Source of the DNA: an uncultured Bacteroidia bacterium
Lineage (GTDB): Bacteria; Bacteroidota; Bacteroidia; Bacteroidales; F082
Direction: 5' to 3'
NCBI GenBank assembly: GCA_902791165.1
Contig: CADAVB010000033.1
Coordinates: 1 to 49,347 of the forward strand
DNA: 49,347 bases
Made by a program: the position numbers and the translations under genes. The first letter of the stretch is position 1; every line of letters begins with the position of its first letter. Shown here piece by piece: positions 48,084 through 49,347 of the stretch. Below the pieces are notes generated by a model. It did no database searches. It was not told the DNA's origin and saw only the letters and a list, made by a program, of their open reading frames with translations.

Positions 48084-49347
48084 TTAACTTCGTTGAATTT
48101 TCGATTTGTTGATTGTTGAATTGTTGAATTCGGATTTCTTCTTGAAAATTTTTTGGAAGAATTTCCTCCAGCTGTCGCCGTCTAGCAGGGCCGCGTCGGT
48201 GGTGGCCTTGAAGGTGAGAAACAGACCGATGGGAAGCAAGATGAGCGACGAAATCCAGACGCCGAAGAACATGTTGAGGCTGCCCGTTACGGCCATGCGT
48301 TCGCACGTGGTGGAGATGATGTGGTAGATAACAAAAAACAGCACGGAGATGACCACGGGGAGGCCTAATCCGCCTTTTCGGATGATACTGCCGAGCGGCG
48401 CGCCGATGAAAAAGAAAATGATACAAGCGATGCTCAAGGTGAATTTCTTGTGCCATTCCCTTTTGTGTTTGTTGATGTTTTCTGTTTGTTGGCTCAAGTC
48501 GAGCTTGTTGAACGAAACGTTGTCTTTGGCGTTTTTTGCGCTGGCCAAAGCCATGTCGCGGATGATAGAGCTGGTGCTATCGCCATATTGCGCCAAGAGG
48601 GGCCATTGTAAGGTCGTGATGCTGTCGGTCAGGCAAGTGTCGGGTTCTAAAGGGGTCGCTGGGCGGTCGGCAATGGTGTTGTAGTTGCTCCATCGACGAA
48701 TGAAATTTCCGTTGAAGGCGGCCTTTTTTTCTTCGTATCGTGTTTCGAGCGAGTCGAGCGAAGTGCTGAGTTGTCGGATGTTCATCATCTTCTGCGAGCT
48801 TTTGTACATCTCCTCGTTGGAGCGTGTCAGGTCGAAGTCTTTGAGGCTGAACTTGATTTGCTCTTGCTTGAACGACATTCGTTCGAACGGACGGGTGGCC
48901 TTAAAGTTGTCGGTGTTGGTGATGTCGGTGTAGTTGTAACCGTTATATAAAGTGAAAATGATGTTGCGTTGGTTGGGACTGAGGGTCATCATGCCTGAGT
49001 CGGCGCTCATGATTTTGGTGTTGCCCATGCGGTCGGTGTGGTCGTAGATCTTCACGCCGTAGATATGGCTGCCGTCTTCCCCTTTCTGGTCAACATAAAT
49101 CACGTAATCTTCAATGTCCTTGTAGAATACGCCTTCCTTGATGTTGAAGGCGAGTTTTTTGCGCTGAACATCAAAAAGCAAGGTCTGCCCCTTGAGGGTG
49201 GCCACCGGAATCAGGTTGTTGGAAATGAAAAACGCCGCCCCGCTGAGCAGCAAGGAAAAGACGACCAAAGGCCGCATCACGCGCCACATCGAAATGCCCG
49301 AGGCTTTCATAGCCACCAATTCGTAGTGCTCGCCGAGGTTGCCGAAA
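48084..49347 (-). CDS. LptF/LptG (YjgP/YjgQ) family permease, 5' partial
   Basis: At least 421 residues; the frame is open past the window edge (FGNLGEHYELVAMKASGISM at the visible start), so the N-terminal helix is missing. One helix (about residues 23-45 as seen), a large periplasmic beta-jellyroll with coiled insertion, then three C-terminal helices (KFTLSIACIIFFFIGAPLGSIIRKGGLGLPVVISVLFFVIYHII...). The ELVAMKASGIS motif and IGAPLGSIIRKGG are hallmark LptF/G sequences. It forms the inner-membrane part of the LPS export ABC transporter with LptB. Whether it is the F or G subunit, or the single Bacteroidetes form, cannot be told. Confidence 0.9.
   Translation of the reverse strand, partial: FGNLGEHYELVAMKASGISMWRVMRPLVVFSLLLSGAAFFISNNLIPVATLKGQTLLFDVQRKKLAFNIKEGVFYKDIEDYVIYVDQKGEDGSHIYGVKIYDHTDRMGNTKIMSADSGMMTLSPNQRNIIFTLYNGYNYTDITNTDNFKATRPFERMSFKQEQIKFSLKDFDLTRSNEEMYKSSQKMMNIRQLSTSLDSLETRYEEKKAAFNGNFIRRWSNYNTIADRPATPLEPDTCLTDSITTLQWPLLAQYGDSTSSIIRDMALASAKNAKDNVSFNKLDLSQQTENINKHKREWHKKFTLSIACIIFFFIGAPLGSIIRKGGLGLPVVISVLFFVIYHIISTTCERMAVTGSLNMFFGVWISSLILLPIGLFLTFKATTDAALLDGDSWRKFFQKIFKKKSEFNNSTINKSKIQRS

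Noticed and set aside
48079-48456. N-terminal extension of glycosyltransferase 2
   Set aside because: It reads His/Arg-rich shadow sequence of the permease gene; MKILLLCNKPPYP at 48078 is a typical GT4 start.

Overview
The window reads as chromosome of an anaerobic Bacteroidales bacterium (gut or rumen type), probably from a metagenome assembly. The evidence is threefold. Four proteins end in type IX secretion (T9SS type A) sorting domains. A TonB-dependent receptor is paired with a DUF4249 lipoprotein. At least 18 starts are preceded by an exact Bacteroides-type -7 box (TAnnTTTG), with no obvious Shine-Dalgarno sites. Coding DNA is moderately GC-rich and the spacers are short and AT-rich. 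No rRNA, tRNA, transposase, CRISPR array or prophage was seen, and no gene-free stretch exceeds 300 bases.

Layout. 1-3151 (+): a biotin-dependent, sodium-pumping decarboxylase operon (carboxyltransferase, OadG-like subunit, biotin carrier, OadB-like subunit broken by a frameshift). 3306-14568: envelope and secreted proteins (small OMP, FucI-like sugar isomerase, double-thioredoxin T9SS protein, LptD, amidase with SPOR domain, DUF4249 lipoprotein, TonB receptor). 14702-19703 (-): housekeeping metabolism (TyrS, TSCPD protein, OsmC, DeoC, MalQ). 19721-24850 (-): two paralogous predicted surface proteins flanking a hipBA toxin-antitoxin pair and a YARHG-domain gene that has lost its ATG. 25060-32038: acyltransferase, Adk, Hpt, PurE, an M16 peptidase homologue lacking its zinc motif, an OMP, WaaA, and a PdxA homologue lacking all three metal ligands. 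32103-43638: duplicated T9SS propeller proteins, a GH92 alpha-mannosidase, a PPi-type phosphofructokinase, a C10 cysteine protease and a DUF805 protein. 43696-49347 (-): EttA, two glycosyltransferases and an LptF/LptG permease.

How it fits together. The Na+ decarboxylase, PPi-dependent phosphofructokinase and 4-alpha-glucanotransferase suit an energy-limited fermenter of glycans. The secreted C10 protease, GH92 mannosidase and T9SS proteins suit foraging on glycoproteins. LptD, WaaA, the LptF/G permease and the glycosyltransferases build the outer leaflet.

The most unusual content lies between and inside genes. Several spacers consist of exact 7-nt-periodic words, often as palindromes, butted against stop or start codons. 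A separate palindromic repeat family (GTAG...CTAC) occurs in intergenic copies and as in-frame insertions inside two coding regions. Several conserved proteins lack exactly their hallmark residues (OadB, M16, PdxA-like, second thioredoxin domain). Each is either real decay or repurposing, or an assembly error, and raw reads would separate these.
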